A program made the position numbers and the translations under genes. Positions 27,758 through 36,339 of a stretch of 64,000 nucleotides of DNA are shown here, one piece after another. The first letter of the stretch is position 1, and each line of letters begins with the position of its first letter. The stretch is from Amycolatopsis arida. Its GTDB lineage: Bacteria > Actinomycetota > Actinomycetes > Mycobacteriales > Pseudonocardiaceae. The stretch lies in NCBI RefSeq assembly GCF_900115565.1, contig NZ_FOWW01000008.1:240702-304701 (forward strand). Reading direction: 5' to 3'. The notes under the pieces were generated by a model that searched no databases, was not told the DNA's origin, and saw only the letters and a list, made by a program, of their open reading frames with translations.

Positions 27758-28690
27758 TCAGTGGAGCCGGACCAGCGCCTGGACCGGCACGTGGTCGGAA
27801 GGGTAGCGCCCGTCCACCCGGAACGGGTTGATCGCCGCCCGCAGCACCTCCACCCGGTCGTCGCCGAGCACCCAGTCGATCCGCGGGCCGTCGAGCACCG
27901 GGTCGCGGTAGTTCGGGAAGGTGCCCCACGCGGGGGTGAGCCGCCGGGCCGCCGCGGTCCAGGTGTCGACCAGCCCGCCGTCGGTGACCAGGACGCGGTA
28001 GGACTCGGAGTCGCCCGCCGGCGTGTTGAAGTCACCGGTGACCAGCACGGACAGGCCCTCCTCGACCCCGCGGACGCGGTCCAGCACGAGCTCCGCGCTG
28101 CGCTGGCGGGAGTTCTCCGAGCGGTGGTCGAAGTGCGTGTTGAGGTGCACGAACTCGCGCGAGGTGCGGCGGTCGCGGAATCGCACCCAGGTGACCATCC
28201 GGACCACCGTGTTGCCCCACGACGTCGATCCGATCAGCGCCGGGGTGTCGGACAGCCAGAAGTGGTCGAAGTCCCGCGGCTCCAGCCGGCGGGTGTCGTA
28301 GTAGACCGCCATGAACTCGCCGCGGCCGCCGCCCTCCCGGCCGAGCCCGATCCAGTCGTAGTACCGGGGCAGGTCGGCGGCCACCTCCTTGACCTGGTGG
28401 TACAGCGCCTCCTGCACGCCGAGCGCGGTCGGCTGCTCGATCTCCAGGAACCGCGCCAGCACCGGCCGCCGGTCGGTCCAGGAGTCCGGCGTGCCGGGTG
28501 CGGCGCCGGCGTCGTAGCGGATGTTAAACGAGACCACGTGCAGCGTGTCCCCACCGGCCCTGCCGATGAGGGCGTCCCGGTGCCCGGCGGACGCGGTGCC
28601 GGTGCCGGTGCCGAGCAGCCCCGCCATTCCCGCCGCGCCGACCGCGCCGAGCATCCCGCGCCGGGTGATCCCGGCCTTCTCCTCCGCCAT
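27758..28690 (-). CDS. Exported endonuclease/exonuclease/phosphatase-family protein
   Basis: A 310-residue protein with a twin-arginine-type signal ([19 protein letters not shown], residues 8-26), so probably exported folded. The EEP metal-dependent phosphodiesterase/nuclease fold is shown by [20 protein letters not shown] (metal Glu), [16 protein letters not shown] and the terminal SDHVPV (catalytic His). Such proteins include secreted DNases, sphingomyelinases and phosphatases; the substrate is not known. ATG at 28690 has GGGAGG six bases upstream; the frame's earlier start at 28741 lacks one. Single gene between ruvC and the DUF4262 gene. Confidence 0.85.
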   Translation of the reverse strand: MAEEKAGITRRGMLGAVGAAGMAGLLGTGTGTASAGHRDALIGRAGGDTLHVVSFNIRYDAGAAPGTPDSWTDRRPVLARFLEIEQPTALGVQEALYHQVKEVAADLPRYYDWIGLGREGGGRGEFMAVYYDTRRLEPRDFDHFWLSDTPALIGSTSWGNTVVRMVTWVRFRDRRTSREFVHLNTHFDHRSENSRQRSAELVLDRVRGVEEGLSVLVTGDFNTPAGDSESYRVLVTDGGLVDTWTAAARRLTPAWGTFPNYRDPVLDGPRIDWVLGDDRVEVLRAAINPFRVDGRYPSDHVPVQALVRLH

Positions 28691-28822
28691 GCGTCCTCCC
28701 GGTCGGGCCGTGCCGTGCTCGGCGCCGAGCGTCCCCGGCACCGGTGTGCGCGACCCGACCAGCGGCCGACGGGGAGGCGAACAGCGGCCGAACCGTTCAC
28801 CACTGAAGTCCGATGTGGACGG

Positions 28823-29353
28823 TCAGGGTCCGTCGACGCCGGGGGTCCAGCTCTCCGGGGCGCCGCTCACGGTGAGGACGGGCTGCCAGGTGGCGAAGCC
28901 CTCCGGCGCGCGCTCCTCCCACGGCCACAGCCCCTCAGGGGTGGGCACGATGATCTGCACCGCCGGGAAGTCGCCGTCCGGGTACACCAGGAACGCGCTG
29001 CCGAAGAACTCGGGGTAGTGCCCCTCGGCAACCCGCTCGAAGGTCACCGGAACGCCCTCGAAGAAGTCGTGGTAGAGCCGGCCGAACACGAACCGCTCCC
29101 CGGCCGCGGCGCGGTCGACGTAGGCGTCGAGGAGCACCGGCGCGATCTCCTCGGGCAGCCCGATCACCACCGCCTCCGGCACCTCGTGCAGTGCCCATGC
29201 GCACGCGGTGAAGCTGTAGCCGGCGCCGTGCTCGTCCGGCGGCACGGTGATGACGGCGTTCCCGCGTTGCTCACCCTGGCTGATGATCCACTCGCGGAGC
29301 TCGTCTTCTCGGGCATCGAGGGTGTCCAGGGAGTCCATCGTCACGGCGGACAT
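28823..29353 (-). CDS. DUF4262 domain protein
   Basis: A 176-residue cytoplasmic protein without signal or membrane segment. The sequence follows the DUF4262 pattern: a WIISQGEQRGNAVITVPPDE start, YSFTACAWALHEVPEAVVIGLP, and a C-terminal QIIVPTPEGLWPWEE block. The family occurs widely in actinobacteria and proteobacteria and has no established function. It appears monocistronic, about 140 bases from yebC. Start at ATG 29353; a second ATG six codons in is possible. Confidence 0.75.
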   Translation of the reverse strand: MSAVTMDSLDTLDAREDELREWIISQGEQRGNAVITVPPDEHGAGYSFTACAWALHEVPEAVVIGLPEEIAPVLLDAYVDRAAAGERFVFGRLYHDFFEGVPVTFERVAEGHYPEFFGSAFLVYPDGDFPAVQIIVPTPEGLWPWEERAPEGFATWQPVLTVSGAPESWTPGVDGP

Positions 29354-29438
29354 TGTGCCGTACCCGGCCGCGCTCGCCCAGGCTCCCGCGCCGGAATCCT
29401 CGCCGGGACGCCGGTCTCCCGCGCCGAGCGGTGACCCG

Positions 29439-29535
29439 ACCTCGGTGAGGACCTCGTCGGAAACGTGGAATCGGACACCGCCGCGCCACGCGAACCTCTA
29501 CGCCCCCACCTCGGTGAGGACCTCGTCGGAAACGT
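29439..29535. repeat. 28-base direct repeat copying the yebC 3' end
   Basis: The same 28 bases occur at 29439-29466 and at 29508-29535. The second copy encodes the last residues of YebC ([11 protein letters not shown] on the minus strand); the first lies just downstream of the stop and is non-coding. It looks like a recent local duplication. Confidence 0.85.
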
Positions 29536-30250
29536 CGAAGTTCGCGTAGACGTTCTGCACGTCGTCGCAGTCCTCGAGCGCGTCGATCAGCTTGAACACC
29601 TTCTTGGCGCCCTCGGCGTCCAGCGGCACGCTCACCGACGGCACGAAGCCGGCGTCGGCCGACTCGTAGTCGTACCCGGCCTCCTGCAACGCCGACCGGA
29701 CGGCGACGAGGTCACCGGCCTCGCTGACGATCCCGAAGCTCTCCCCGAGGTCGTTGACCTCCTCCGCGCCGGCGTCCAGCACCGCCGCCAGCACGTCGTC
29801 CTCGCTCAGGCCGTTCCTCGGCATGATCACGACGCCCTTACGGTTGAACAGGTACGCCACCGAGCCGGGGTCGGCCAGCGAGCCACCGTTGCGGGTCAGC
29901 GCGGTGCGCACCTCGCTGGCGGCGCGGTTCCTGTTGTCGGTGAGGCACTCGATGAGCACCGCGACGCCGTTCGGGCCGTAGCCCTCGTACATGATCGTCT
30001 GCCAGTCCGCGCCACCGGCCTCCTCACCGGCGCCGCGCTTGCGCGCGCGCTCGATGTTGTCGGCGGGCACCGAGTTCTTCTTCGCCTTCTGGATGGCGTC
30101 GAAGAGCGTGGGGTTGCCGTCCGGGTCGCCCCCGCCGGTGCGCGCGGCGACCTCGATGTTCTTGATCAGTCTCGCGAACAGCTTGCCACGCTTGGCGTCG
30201 AGGGCGGCCTTCTTGTGCTTCGTGGTGGCCCACTTGGAGTGGCCGCTCAT
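29498..30250 (-). CDS. yebC: YebC/PmpR family protein
   Basis: A 250-residue protein of the YebC/PmpR/TACO1 family. It starts with the family block [20 protein letters not shown]. Other signatures are [50 protein letters not shown] and [15 protein letters not shown]. Members have been described both as transcription factors and as ribosome-associated factors that aid translation of proline stretches; this sequence cannot tell which. The position next to pdxT matches Rv2603c in M. tuberculosis. RBS region GGAGAG lies seven bases before the ATG. Confidence 0.95.
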   Translation of the reverse strand: MSGHSKWATTKHKKAALDAKRGKLFARLIKNIEVAARTGGGDPDGNPTLFDAIQKAKKNSVPADNIERARKRGAGEEAGGADWQTIMYEGYGPNGVAVLIECLTDNRNRAASEVRTALTRNGGSLADPGSVAYLFNRKGVVIMPRNGLSEDDVLAAVLDAGAEEVNDLGESFGIVSEAGDLVAVRSALQEAGYDYESADAGFVPSVSVPLDAEGAKKVFKLIDALEDCDDVQNVYANFDVSDEVLTEVGA

Positions 30251-30283
30251 CTCTCCTCCATCTCGATCGGGTGCCCCCGGGTG

Positions 30284-30904
30284 CTAGGCCTCGCGAACGA
30301 GGCGCACGAACAGCCGGTGCACGCGCTCGTCGCCGGTCAGCTCCGGATGGAACGCGGTGGCAAGCACCGGGCCCTGCCGGACCGCGACGATCCTAGCCCC
30401 CACCGCTCCCGCCTCCGGCGTGCCCGGTGTCCTGGCCAGCACCTCGACACCGTCGCCGGCCTTCTCCACCCATGGTGCGCGAATGAACACGGCGTGCAGC
30501 GGGCCGCCCTCGACACCGGCGAAGTCGAGGTCCTCCTCGAAGGAGTCGACCTGGCGGCCGAAGGCGTTGCGCCGCACGACGATGTCCAACCCGTCGAGCT
30601 GCCGCTGGTCGGGCCGGCCGTCCAGGGCCTGCCTGGCGAGCAGGATCATCCCCGCGCACGAGCCGAACGCGGGCATGCCCTCGGCGATCCGCGCGCGCAG
30701 GGGGTCGAGCAGCTCGAACGTCTCGAGCAGCCGGGACATCGTGGTGGACTCCCCACCCGGCAGCACCAGACCATCCACCGCGGACAGCTCGGCGGGGCGG
30801 CGGACGGGCACCGCCCTCGCCCCGGCCCGCTCCAGCATCACCGCGTGCTCGCGGACGTCGCCCTGCAACGCCAGCACGCCGATCACCGGCCGCGCGTTCG
30901 CCAC
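30284..30904 (-). CDS. pdxT: Pyridoxal 5'-phosphate synthase glutaminase subunit
   Basis: A 206-residue class I glutaminase that supplies ammonia to PdxS for vitamin B6 synthesis. The triad is complete: Cys83 in [10 protein letters not shown], and His186 and Glu188 in [21 protein letters not shown] (residues 47-55) is the oxyanion loop. Start ATG at 30904. It lies about 4.3 kb from pdxS instead of beside it; unrelated cassettes separate them. yebC follows downstream by 33 bases and may share its transcript. Confidence 0.96.
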   Translation of the reverse strand: MANARPVIGVLALQGDVREHAVMLERAGARAVPVRRPAELSAVDGLVLPGGESTTMSRLLETFELLDPLRARIAEGMPAFGSCAGMILLARQALDGRPDQRQLDGLDIVVRRNAFGRQVDSFEEDLDFAGVEGGPLHAVFIRAPWVEKAGDGVEVLARTPGTPEAGAVGARIVAVRQGPVLATAFHPELTGDERVHRLFVRLVREA

Positions 30905-30989
30905 TCGGCCTCCTTCCGTTCGCCCGATCTCCCCTGGTCAAGGGTACCGGCGGGCGGCCGGTGCCGGCGCGCGGCCGGTGCGGCACGGG

Positions 30990-32174
30990 TCAGCCGTGGG
31001 CGGCCACCCGCAGCGCCTGGTCCAGGTCGTCCCACAGGTCCTCGACGTCCTCGAGGCCGATCGACAGTCGCAGCAGCCGCGGCGGCACCCCGCAGGCGGC
31101 CAGGTCGGCGTCACCGACGAGGCGGTGGGTGAGCGCGGCGGGATGCTCGATGAGGGTGTCCACCGAGCCGAGGCTCACCGCGGGCGTGACGAGGCCGAGC
31201 TTGGCCACCACCACGTGCGGGTCACCGGCCGGCTCGAAGGCCAGCATCGCGCCGGGGCCGCGCAGCTGCCGGCCCAGGACGGCCTCGTCACCGGCGGCCA
31301 GCCCCGGGTAGCGCACGTGGCGCACCCCCGAGTGCTCGGCCAACCGCCCGGCCAGCTCGGTGGCGCTGCGCTGGGCCGCCTCAACCCGCAGCGGCAACGT
31401 GGCCAGCCCGCGGTGCAGCAGGTAACCACCGAGCGGGTGCAGCACGGCACCGGTGAGGATCCGCAGTTGGCGCAGCGGGCCGGCGCGGTCGGCGGCGCAG
31501 GCGACCACGCCGCCGAGCACGTCGCCGTGCCCACCGAGGTACTTCGTGCCCGAGTGCAGCACGTAGGCGGCGCCGTGCGCGGCCGGGTTCTGCAGCACCG
31601 GAGTGGCGAACGTGTTGTCCACCAGCACCGGCACGTCGCCGGCCTGGTCGACCACCGCCGCGATGTCCACCAGGTCCAGGCTCGGGTTGGCCGGCGTCTC
31701 GAGCACCACCAGACCGGTGTCCGGGCGCAGCGCCGCGGCGACCTCGTCCGGGGCGACGTAGCTGGTCGTCGTGCCGAGCAGGCCGGTGCCGAGCAGGTGG
31801 TCGGTGCCGCCGTAGAGCGGGCGGACGGCCACGACGTGCGGCCGGCCGGTGGTGAGGCAGGCGGCCTGCACCACCGCGGTCACCGCGGCCATCCCGCTGG
31901 CGAAGGCGACGGCCGAGTCGGTGCCCTCCAGCTCGGCCAGCGCGCGCTCGAACCTGGCCACCGTCGGGTTGTGCAGCCGCGCGTACACCGGGGAGGCCGC
32001 CGACTCGGCGCCGTCGGCCCACTCGCCCAGCGCCCGGCCGCCCAGGTCCTGGTCGGGGACGGGGTAGGTGGTGGACAGGTCGATCGGTGGGGCGTGCACC
32101 CCGAGCCGGCCGAGGTCCTGCCGGCCGCCGTGCACCGCCCGCGTGCGCAACCCACCCGGCATGCCACCCGACAT
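30990..32174 (-). CDS. Cys/Met-metabolism PLP-dependent enzyme (gamma-family)
   Basis: A 394-residue enzyme of the cystathionine gamma-synthase/gamma-lyase/methionine gamma-lyase family. PLP is expected on Lys211 in VLHSGTKYLGGHGDV. Tyr64 and Arg66 (VYARLHNPT) contact the cofactor phosphate of a neighbour subunit, Tyr121 (PLYGGTDH) stacks on the ring and Asp186 (VLVDNTFA) pairs with its nitrogen. Sequence alone does not fix synthase or lyase activity. ATG at 32174 has GAGGAGG six bases upstream. It is divergent from an Lrp-type regulator, so it probably degrades or makes a sulfur amino acid under that regulator's control. Confidence 0.9.
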   Translation of the reverse strand: MSGGMPGGLRTRAVHGGRQDLGRLGVHAPPIDLSTTYPVPDQDLGGRALGEWADGAESAASPVYARLHNPTVARFERALAELEGTDSAVAFASGMAAVTAVVQAACLTTGRPHVVAVRPLYGGTDHLLGTGLLGTTTSYVAPDEVAAALRPDTGLVVLETPANPSLDLVDIAAVVDQAGDVPVLVDNTFATPVLQNPAAHGAAYVLHSGTKYLGGHGDVLGGVVACAADRAGPLRQLRILTGAVLHPLGGYLLHRGLATLPLRVEAAQRSATELAGRLAEHSGVRHVRYPGLAAGDEAVLGRQLRGPGAMLAFEPAGDPHVVVAKLGLVTPAVSLGSVDTLIEHPAALTHRLVGDADLAACGVPPRLLRLSIGLEDVEDLWDDLDQALRVAAHG

Positions 32175-32223
32175 GAAGACCTCCTCGCTTCGACGGAACG
32201 AGGAGATACTGCAGGAACCACGG

Positions 32224-32249
32224 GAGAATTGGTCGTACACAGAATTCTC
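32224..32249. promoter_or_regulatory. Inverted repeat in the PLP-enzyme/Lrp intergenic region
   Basis: GAGAATT (32224-32230) and AATTCTC (32243-32249) are inverted copies; the second also lies inside the palindrome AGAATTCT. This AT-rich dyad is in a 97-base divergent promoter region and is a candidate operator for the adjacent Lrp-family regulator. Confidence 0.55.
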
Positions 32250-32271
32250 TTCGACAAACTAGGAGAGTACG

Positions 32272-32742
32272 GTGCTGGATGCGGTGGACGCGGACATCGT
32301 GGCCGCGTTGCAGAAGGACGCTCGGCTGCCGAACAAGGACCTCGCCGCGCTGGTGAACGTCGCCCCGTCGACGTGCCTGGTCCGGCACCGGGCGCTGCGG
32401 GAGCGCGGGGTGATCACCGGCTACCGCGCGGAGGTTGACCTCGGCCAACTGGGCCGGCCGCTGCAGGCGGTGATCGCGGTGCGGGTGCGGCCGCACACCC
32501 GGGCCGTCGTGCGCCCGTTCATGGCGGCGGTGCTGCGGCTGCCGGAGACGATCTCGGTGTCGCACGTGGCCGGGCCGGAGGACTTCCTGGTGCACGTGGC
32601 GGTGGCCGACGCCGCGCACCTGCAGCGACTGGTGCTGGACGCGTTCACCAGCCGGCCGGAGGTCGCGCAACTGCACACGAACCTGCTGTTCGAGCACGTG
32701 CGCAAGGAGGAGGTGCCGCCCACACCCGACGTGCTGGCCTGA
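32272..32742 (+). CDS. Lrp/AsnC family transcriptional regulator
   Basis: A 156-residue regulator. The N-terminal winged helix-turn-helix reads VDADIVAALQKDARLPNKDLAALVNVAPSTC and ends in the recognition helix around LVRHRALRERGVITGYRAEVD. A C-terminal RAM-type ligand-binding domain contains VSHVAGPEDFLVHVAV. The family senses amino acids. GTG at 32272 follows AGGAGAGTACG. It is transcribed away from the gamma-family PLP enzyme, the usual arrangement for an Lrp protein and its target. Confidence 0.92.
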   Translation: MLDAVDADIVAALQKDARLPNKDLAALVNVAPSTCLVRHRALRERGVITGYRAEVDLGQLGRPLQAVIAVRVRPHTRAVVRPFMAAVLRLPETISVSHVAGPEDFLVHVAVADAAHLQRLVLDAFTSRPEVAQLHTNLLFEHVRKEEVPPTPDVLA

Positions 32743-32749
32743 AGCGGTG

Positions 32750-33082
32750 TCAGGGCACGCCCAGCAGGCGCAGCCCGGCGGCGGTCGCGGCGGCGGCCAG
32801 CACCACCACGACGAACGGGGCCTTCCGCCAGGCGAGCACCCCACCGACGGCGACACCGGCCGGGCGGGCGATCCCGGCGAGCTCGGCGCCCTCCATCAGC
32901 GCGGCCGTGCCCACGAGCGCGGCCAACAACACCACCGCGGAGGTGGCCATCAGCCGCTCCGCCTTCGGCGAGAGCGCGAACCGGGCGCGCAGCAGCGGGC
33001 CGGCGAACCGGAACGCGAACGTCCCGGCACCGAGCACCAGCGTCGCGACGACCAGGGTCACCGTCATGTCCGCGCTCAGCAC
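32750..33082 (-). CDS. azlD: AzlD-type branched-chain amino acid export subunit
   Basis: About 110 residues with four hydrophobic segments, starting VTLVVATLVLGAGTFAFRFAGPLL, the typical AzlD N-terminus. AzlD is the small partner of AzlC in export of branched-chain amino acids and analogues. It overlaps the end of azlC. GTG at 33082 lies four bases after GGGAGG and is chosen; ATG at 33067 gives a five-residue shorter protein. The different frame relative to azlC is a normal overlap, not a frameshift. Confidence 0.85.
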   Translation of the reverse strand: MLSADMTVTLVVATLVLGAGTFAFRFAGPLLRARFALSPKAERLMATSAVVLLAALVGTAALMEGAELAGIARPAGVAVGGVLAWRKAPFVVVVLAAAATAAGLRLLGVP

Positions 33083-33831
33083 GCCGCCTCCCGTTCCCGG
33101 CCGGGACCGGTGTCGTCGCGGCCCGGCGTGGTCGGCTCGGTGGGCTCGGTGGGCTCGCTGGGTTTCGTGGGGCCGAGGCCGGCCAGCACGCCGGCCAGCG
33201 CGAGCAGCACCGGCAGGCCGGCGGGCAGGAACGGGGCGGTGGCCAGCGCAATCGCCACGCCCACCAGGGTGGCCCGCCGGACGGCCCGGTCCCGCAGCGA
33301 CGGCAACACCAGGGCCAGCAGCACCGCGGGGAACGCGGCGTCGAGGCCGAACACCGCGGGGTCGCTGATCGCGGCACCGCCGACGCCACCGATCGCGACG
33401 CCGACGTTCCAGCACACGAAGAGCCCGGCGCCGCACACCCAGTAGGCCGCCCTGCGCCGCGCGACCTCCTCCTGGGCCAGCGCGAAGGCGACCGTCTCGT
33501 CGATCATCAGGTGGCTGCCGACGATCCGGCTCGCCCACCGGCGGCCGAGGACGTCGCCGACCGCGAAGCCGAACGGCACGTGGCGGGCGTTGACCAGCAG
33601 TCCGGCGAGGACCGCGGCGATCGGGTTGCCGCCCGAGGCGATGATGCCGACGAACATGAACTGGGCGGCGCCGGCGAACACCACGACCGACAGCAGCATG
33701 GGCAGCCAGATCGGGAGGCCGGAGCTCACCGCGATGGCACCGAAGGAGACGCCCACGATGGTGTCGGCGAGGCACACCAGGCCGATGTCACGGGCGAGGG
33801 TACGGTCCAGGGTCTGCCATATCGAACGCAT
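33076..33831 (-). CDS. azlC: AzlC family branched-chain amino acid permease
   Basis: A 251-residue membrane protein with six or more helices. Family features include DTIVGVSFGAIAVSSGLPIW, VVVFAGAAQFMFVGIIASGGNP and LLVNARHVPFGFAVG. A cytoplasmic C-terminal tail is low complexity (a PSEPTEPTEPTTP run encoded by a 9-base repeat). With AzlD it would export branched-chain amino acids. The divergent XRE-cupin gene starts 69 bases away and is the likely regulator. Confidence 0.9.
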   Translation of the reverse strand: MRSIWQTLDRTLARDIGLVCLADTIVGVSFGAIAVSSGLPIWLPMLLSVVVFAGAAQFMFVGIIASGGNPIAAVLAGLLVNARHVPFGFAVGDVLGRRWASRIVGSHLMIDETVAFALAQEEVARRRAAYWVCGAGLFVCWNVGVAIGGVGGAAISDPAVFGLDAAFPAVLLALVLPSLRDRAVRRATLVGVAIALATAPFLPAGLPVLLALAGVLAGLGPTKPSEPTEPTEPTTPGRDDTGPGREREAAC

Positions 33832-33859
33832 CGCCTTCTATACTGAACAACCACCATGG

Positions 33860-33877
33860 CGTTCGTCAAGCCGAACG
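33860..33877. promoter_or_regulatory. Inverted repeat between azlC and the XRE-cupin gene
   Basis: CGTTCG (33860-33865) and CGAACG (33872-33877) are inverted, separated by TCAAGC. The dyad sits in the 68-base divergent promoter region. It is a candidate operator for the XRE-cupin regulator acting on itself and azlCD. Confidence 0.5.
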
Positions 33878-33899
33878 AAGCGACTTGTGGAGCGAACGA

Positions 33900-34472
33900 A
33901 TGACGGGCGAGGACAGCAGGAGGAACGGCGCTCCGCTCGACGTGATCGCGGCGTCCCTGCGCCGCGAGCGGCGCAGGGCCGGGCTGTCACTGGCGGAGGT
34001 GGCCCGGCGGGCCGGGGTCGCCAAGTCGACGCTGTCGCAGCTGGAGGCCGGAGTCGGGAACCCGAGCGTGGAGACGTTGTGGGCGCTCGGCGTGGCGCTG
34101 GACGTGCCGTTCTCCCGGCTGGTGGACCCGCCGCGACCCGCGGTGCAGGTGATCCGGGCCGGCGAGGGACCGGCCATCCACTCCGAGCGCGCCGACTACG
34201 TGGCGACGTTGCTGTCGGCGTGCCCGCCGCAGGCGCGGCGGGACCTGTACCTGATCTCGGTGCAGCCCGGCGCGGCGCGGGAGTCGGCGCCGCACATGCC
34301 GGGCGTGGTGGAGCACGTGGTGCTCAGCACCGGGCGGGCACTGGTCGGGCTGGCCGACGAGCCGACGGAGCTGGCCCCCGGTGACTATGTCGCCTATCCG
34401 GGCGACGTGGCGCACGTCTTCCAGGCACTGGAGCCGAACACCCTCGCGGTGCTGCTGTCCGAGCACACCTGA
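33900..34472 (+). CDS. XRE-family regulator with C-terminal cupin domain
   Basis: A 190-residue regulator. An N-terminal helix-turn-helix (LSLAEVARRAGVAKSTLSQL, residues 29-48) is joined to a cupin sensor domain (about 110-190, with HMPGVVEHVVLSTGRALVGL and PGDYVAYPGDVAHVFQ). Such proteins bind a small ligand through the cupin and often control a neighbouring transporter. ATG at 33900 has GGAG eight bases upstream; the TTG at 33885 is an unlikely longer start. Divergent from azlCD. Confidence 0.92.
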   Translation: MTGEDSRRNGAPLDVIAASLRRERRRAGLSLAEVARRAGVAKSTLSQLEAGVGNPSVETLWALGVALDVPFSRLVDPPRPAVQVIRAGEGPAIHSERADYVATLLSACPPQARRDLYLISVQPGAARESAPHMPGVVEHVVLSTGRALVGLADEPTELAPGDYVAYPGDVAHVFQALEPNTLAVLLSEHT

Positions 34473-34512
34473 GATCCCGGGAATCGTCGGCCCCTCCCGC
34501 TAACCTGGGGCA

Positions 34513-34752
34513 ATGTCCGAGCACGCACACACCCACGAGCATCGGCCGGATCCACCTGACGGAGCCGGATCGTTTTCCCTGCTGTCCTACGTGGAACGCG
34601 AGGAAGCCAGGCGCGCCGAGACCGGGCCGACCTTGGACGAGTGGCTGGCCAGCATCGAGGAGTTCCGCATTCCCGACATCACCAGGGAGTCGATCGTCGC
34701 GACAATCCGAGAGGTCCGCGACGCGGAGAACCCACGCGAGGTCGATCGGTGA
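34513..34752 (+). CDS. Putative antitoxin of a VapBC-like pair
   Basis: A 79-residue, strongly acidic, hydrophilic protein with an N-terminal His-rich stretch (EHAHTHEHRPD). Its C-terminal half (LDEWLASIEEFRIPDITRESI) looks suited to wrap a partner. No ribbon-helix-helix or AbrB motif is visible, so its DNA-binding class is unknown. The assignment rests on the GTGA overlap with a PIN-domain gene downstream and on its size. Base composition is less GC-rich than in neighbouring genes, which fits horizontal gain. Confidence 0.65.
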   Translation: MSEHAHTHEHRPDPPDGAGSFSLLSYVEREEARRAETGPTLDEWLASIEEFRIPDITRESIVATIREVRDAENPREVDR

Positions 34753-35150
34753 CAGTGCCACGAGTCGTCGTTGACGCCTCCGCCTACATCGAGCTATTGG
34801 GTTCCCCCGAACCTGCGTTGCGGCACCGACTGCACACGTCGTCCCTGGTGGCACCCGAGCGCATCGACCTCGAGATCGTTCACTTTCTGCGAAAGACCAC
34901 GCGACTCGCCCCGAACACGGCCGAACAGGCAACCCACATCGTCCGTTCGCTTCCGCAGGCCCCCATCACCCGGGTCCCTCACCGAAGCCTGGTGGACCGG
35001 ATCTGGACGCTTCGACATGCGGTGACCGCTTACGACGCCGCCTACGTCGCCCTTGCCGAACGCCTCGACGCTCCCCTTGTCACCACTGACGCCAAGCTGG
35101 CCCATTCGAACGGGCATCACGCGAAGATCGAGCTCTTCGCCGCTTCCTGA
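34749..35150 (+). CDS. PIN-domain ribonuclease toxin (VapC-like)
   Basis: A 133-residue PIN-fold protein. The acidic metal-binding residues are in place: Asp9 in VVVDASAYIEL, Glu42 in IDLEIVHFL, Asp96 in TAYDAAYVALAE and Asp114 in LVTTDAKLA. VapC toxins cleave tRNA or rRNA and are held inactive by the antitoxin. GTG at 34749 overlaps the upstream stop (GTGA), a strong sign of a toxin-antitoxin pair. A hand count of line 34861-34920 gives 60% GC, low for this window. Confidence 0.88.
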   Translation: MTVPRVVVDASAYIELLGSPEPALRHRLHTSSLVAPERIDLEIVHFLRKTTRLAPNTAEQATHIVRSLPQAPITRVPHRSLVDRIWTLRHAVTAYDAAYVALAERLDAPLVTTDAKLAHSNGHHAKIELFAAS

Positions 35151-35204
35151 TCACCACCCGGCTGGTCCGGGCGACCGTGCGGATCACCTGGACCAGCCTG
35201 CGGA

Positions 35205-36119
35205 CTACCAGCCGCGCTCGGCGAGGCGGTGCGGCTCGGGCACGTCGTCGACGTTGATGCCGACCATGGCCTCCCCGAGGCCGCGGGACACCTTCGCGAT
35301 CACGTCCGGGTCGTCGTAGAACGTGGTGGCCTTCACGATGGCCTCGGCCCGCTTCGCCGGGTCGCCCGACTTGAAGATGCCGGAGCCGACGAACACGCCC
35401 TCGGCGCCGAGCTGCATCATCATGGCGGCGTCGGCCGGCGTGGCGATTCCGCCCGCGGTGAACAGCACCACCGGCAGCCTCCCACGCTCGGCCACCTCCT
35501 TGACCAGCTCGTACGGCGCCTGCAGCTCCTTCGCCGCGACGTAGAGCTCGTCCTCCGGCAGCGACGTCAGCCGGCGGATCTCCGCCCGGATCCTGCGCAT
35601 GTGCGTGGTCGCGTTGGAGACGTCGCCGGTGCCGGCCTCACCCTTCGACCGGATCATCGCCGCGCCCTCGTTGATCCGCCGCAGCGCCTCACCGAGGTTG
35701 GTCGCACCGCACACGAACGGCACGGTGAACGCCCACTTGTCGATGTGGTTGGCGTAGTCGGCCGGGGTGAGCACCTCGGACTCGTCGACGTAGTCCACTC
35801 CGAGCGACTGCAGCACCTGCGCCTCGACGAAGTGCCCGATCCGCGCCTTCGCCATCACCGGGATGGACACCGTGGAGATGATGCCCTCGATCAGGTCCGG
35901 GTCGCTCATCCTGGCCACGCCGCCCTGCGCACGGATGTCGGCGGGCACGCGCTCGAGCGCCATCACGGCGACCGCGCCGGCGTCCTCGGCGATCTTGGCC
36001 TGCTCGGGGGTGACCACGTCCATGATCACACCGCCCTTGAGCATCTCGGCCATCCCGCGCTTGACGCGCGCGGTGCCGGTCTGCGACGCGGCGGGGTTCG
36101 GAGACTGGACGTCAGACAC
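35205..36119 (-). CDS. pdxS: Pyridoxal 5'-phosphate synthase lyase subunit
   Basis: A 304-residue TIM-barrel synthase making PLP from ribose 5-phosphate, glyceraldehyde 3-phosphate and ammonia (from PdxT). The two catalytic lysines are visible: Lys91 in [11 protein letters not shown] and Lys159 in [16 protein letters not shown]. The [21 protein letters not shown] start block is present ([18 protein letters not shown]). GTG at 36119 is preceded by GAAAGG. It ends about 50 bases from the convergent PIN-domain gene. Confidence 0.97.
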   Translation of the reverse strand: MSDVQSPNPAASQTGTARVKRGMAEMLKGGVIMDVVTPEQAKIAEDAGAVAVMALERVPADIRAQGGVARMSDPDLIEGIISTVSIPVMAKARIGHFVEAQVLQSLGVDYVDESEVLTPADYANHIDKWAFTVPFVCGATNLGEALRRINEGAAMIRSKGEAGTGDVSNATTHMRRIRAEIRRLTSLPEDELYVAAKELQAPYELVKEVAERGRLPVVLFTAGGIATPADAAMMMQLGAEGVFVGSGIFKSGDPAKRAEAIVKATTFYDDPDVIAKVSRGLGEAMVGINVDDVPEPHRLAERGW

Positions 36120-36339
36120 TGCGGGAGCCTTTCAACAGGAGAAACCAACGTTGTCCACCCCAGGATACGTGCGACGTGGACCGCTCTCCCAGGCCAGTAG
36201 ACGGGTATCTCAGCAGTCCACTTTCCGGTGGTCGGACGCACCGGTCGCCCCGGTAATCGGCCGTCCGTGGCCTTGCCGTGCGGCGCGATCAGGTGTGTGA
36301 TCGAGGACACACGACGTCGACCTCGCGAGGAGATCCACC

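Noticed and set aside
33067..33082. azlC-azlD overlap considered a frameshifted single gene
   Set aside because: AzlC and AzlD are separate families, each complete here, and overlapping starts are normal for this pair.
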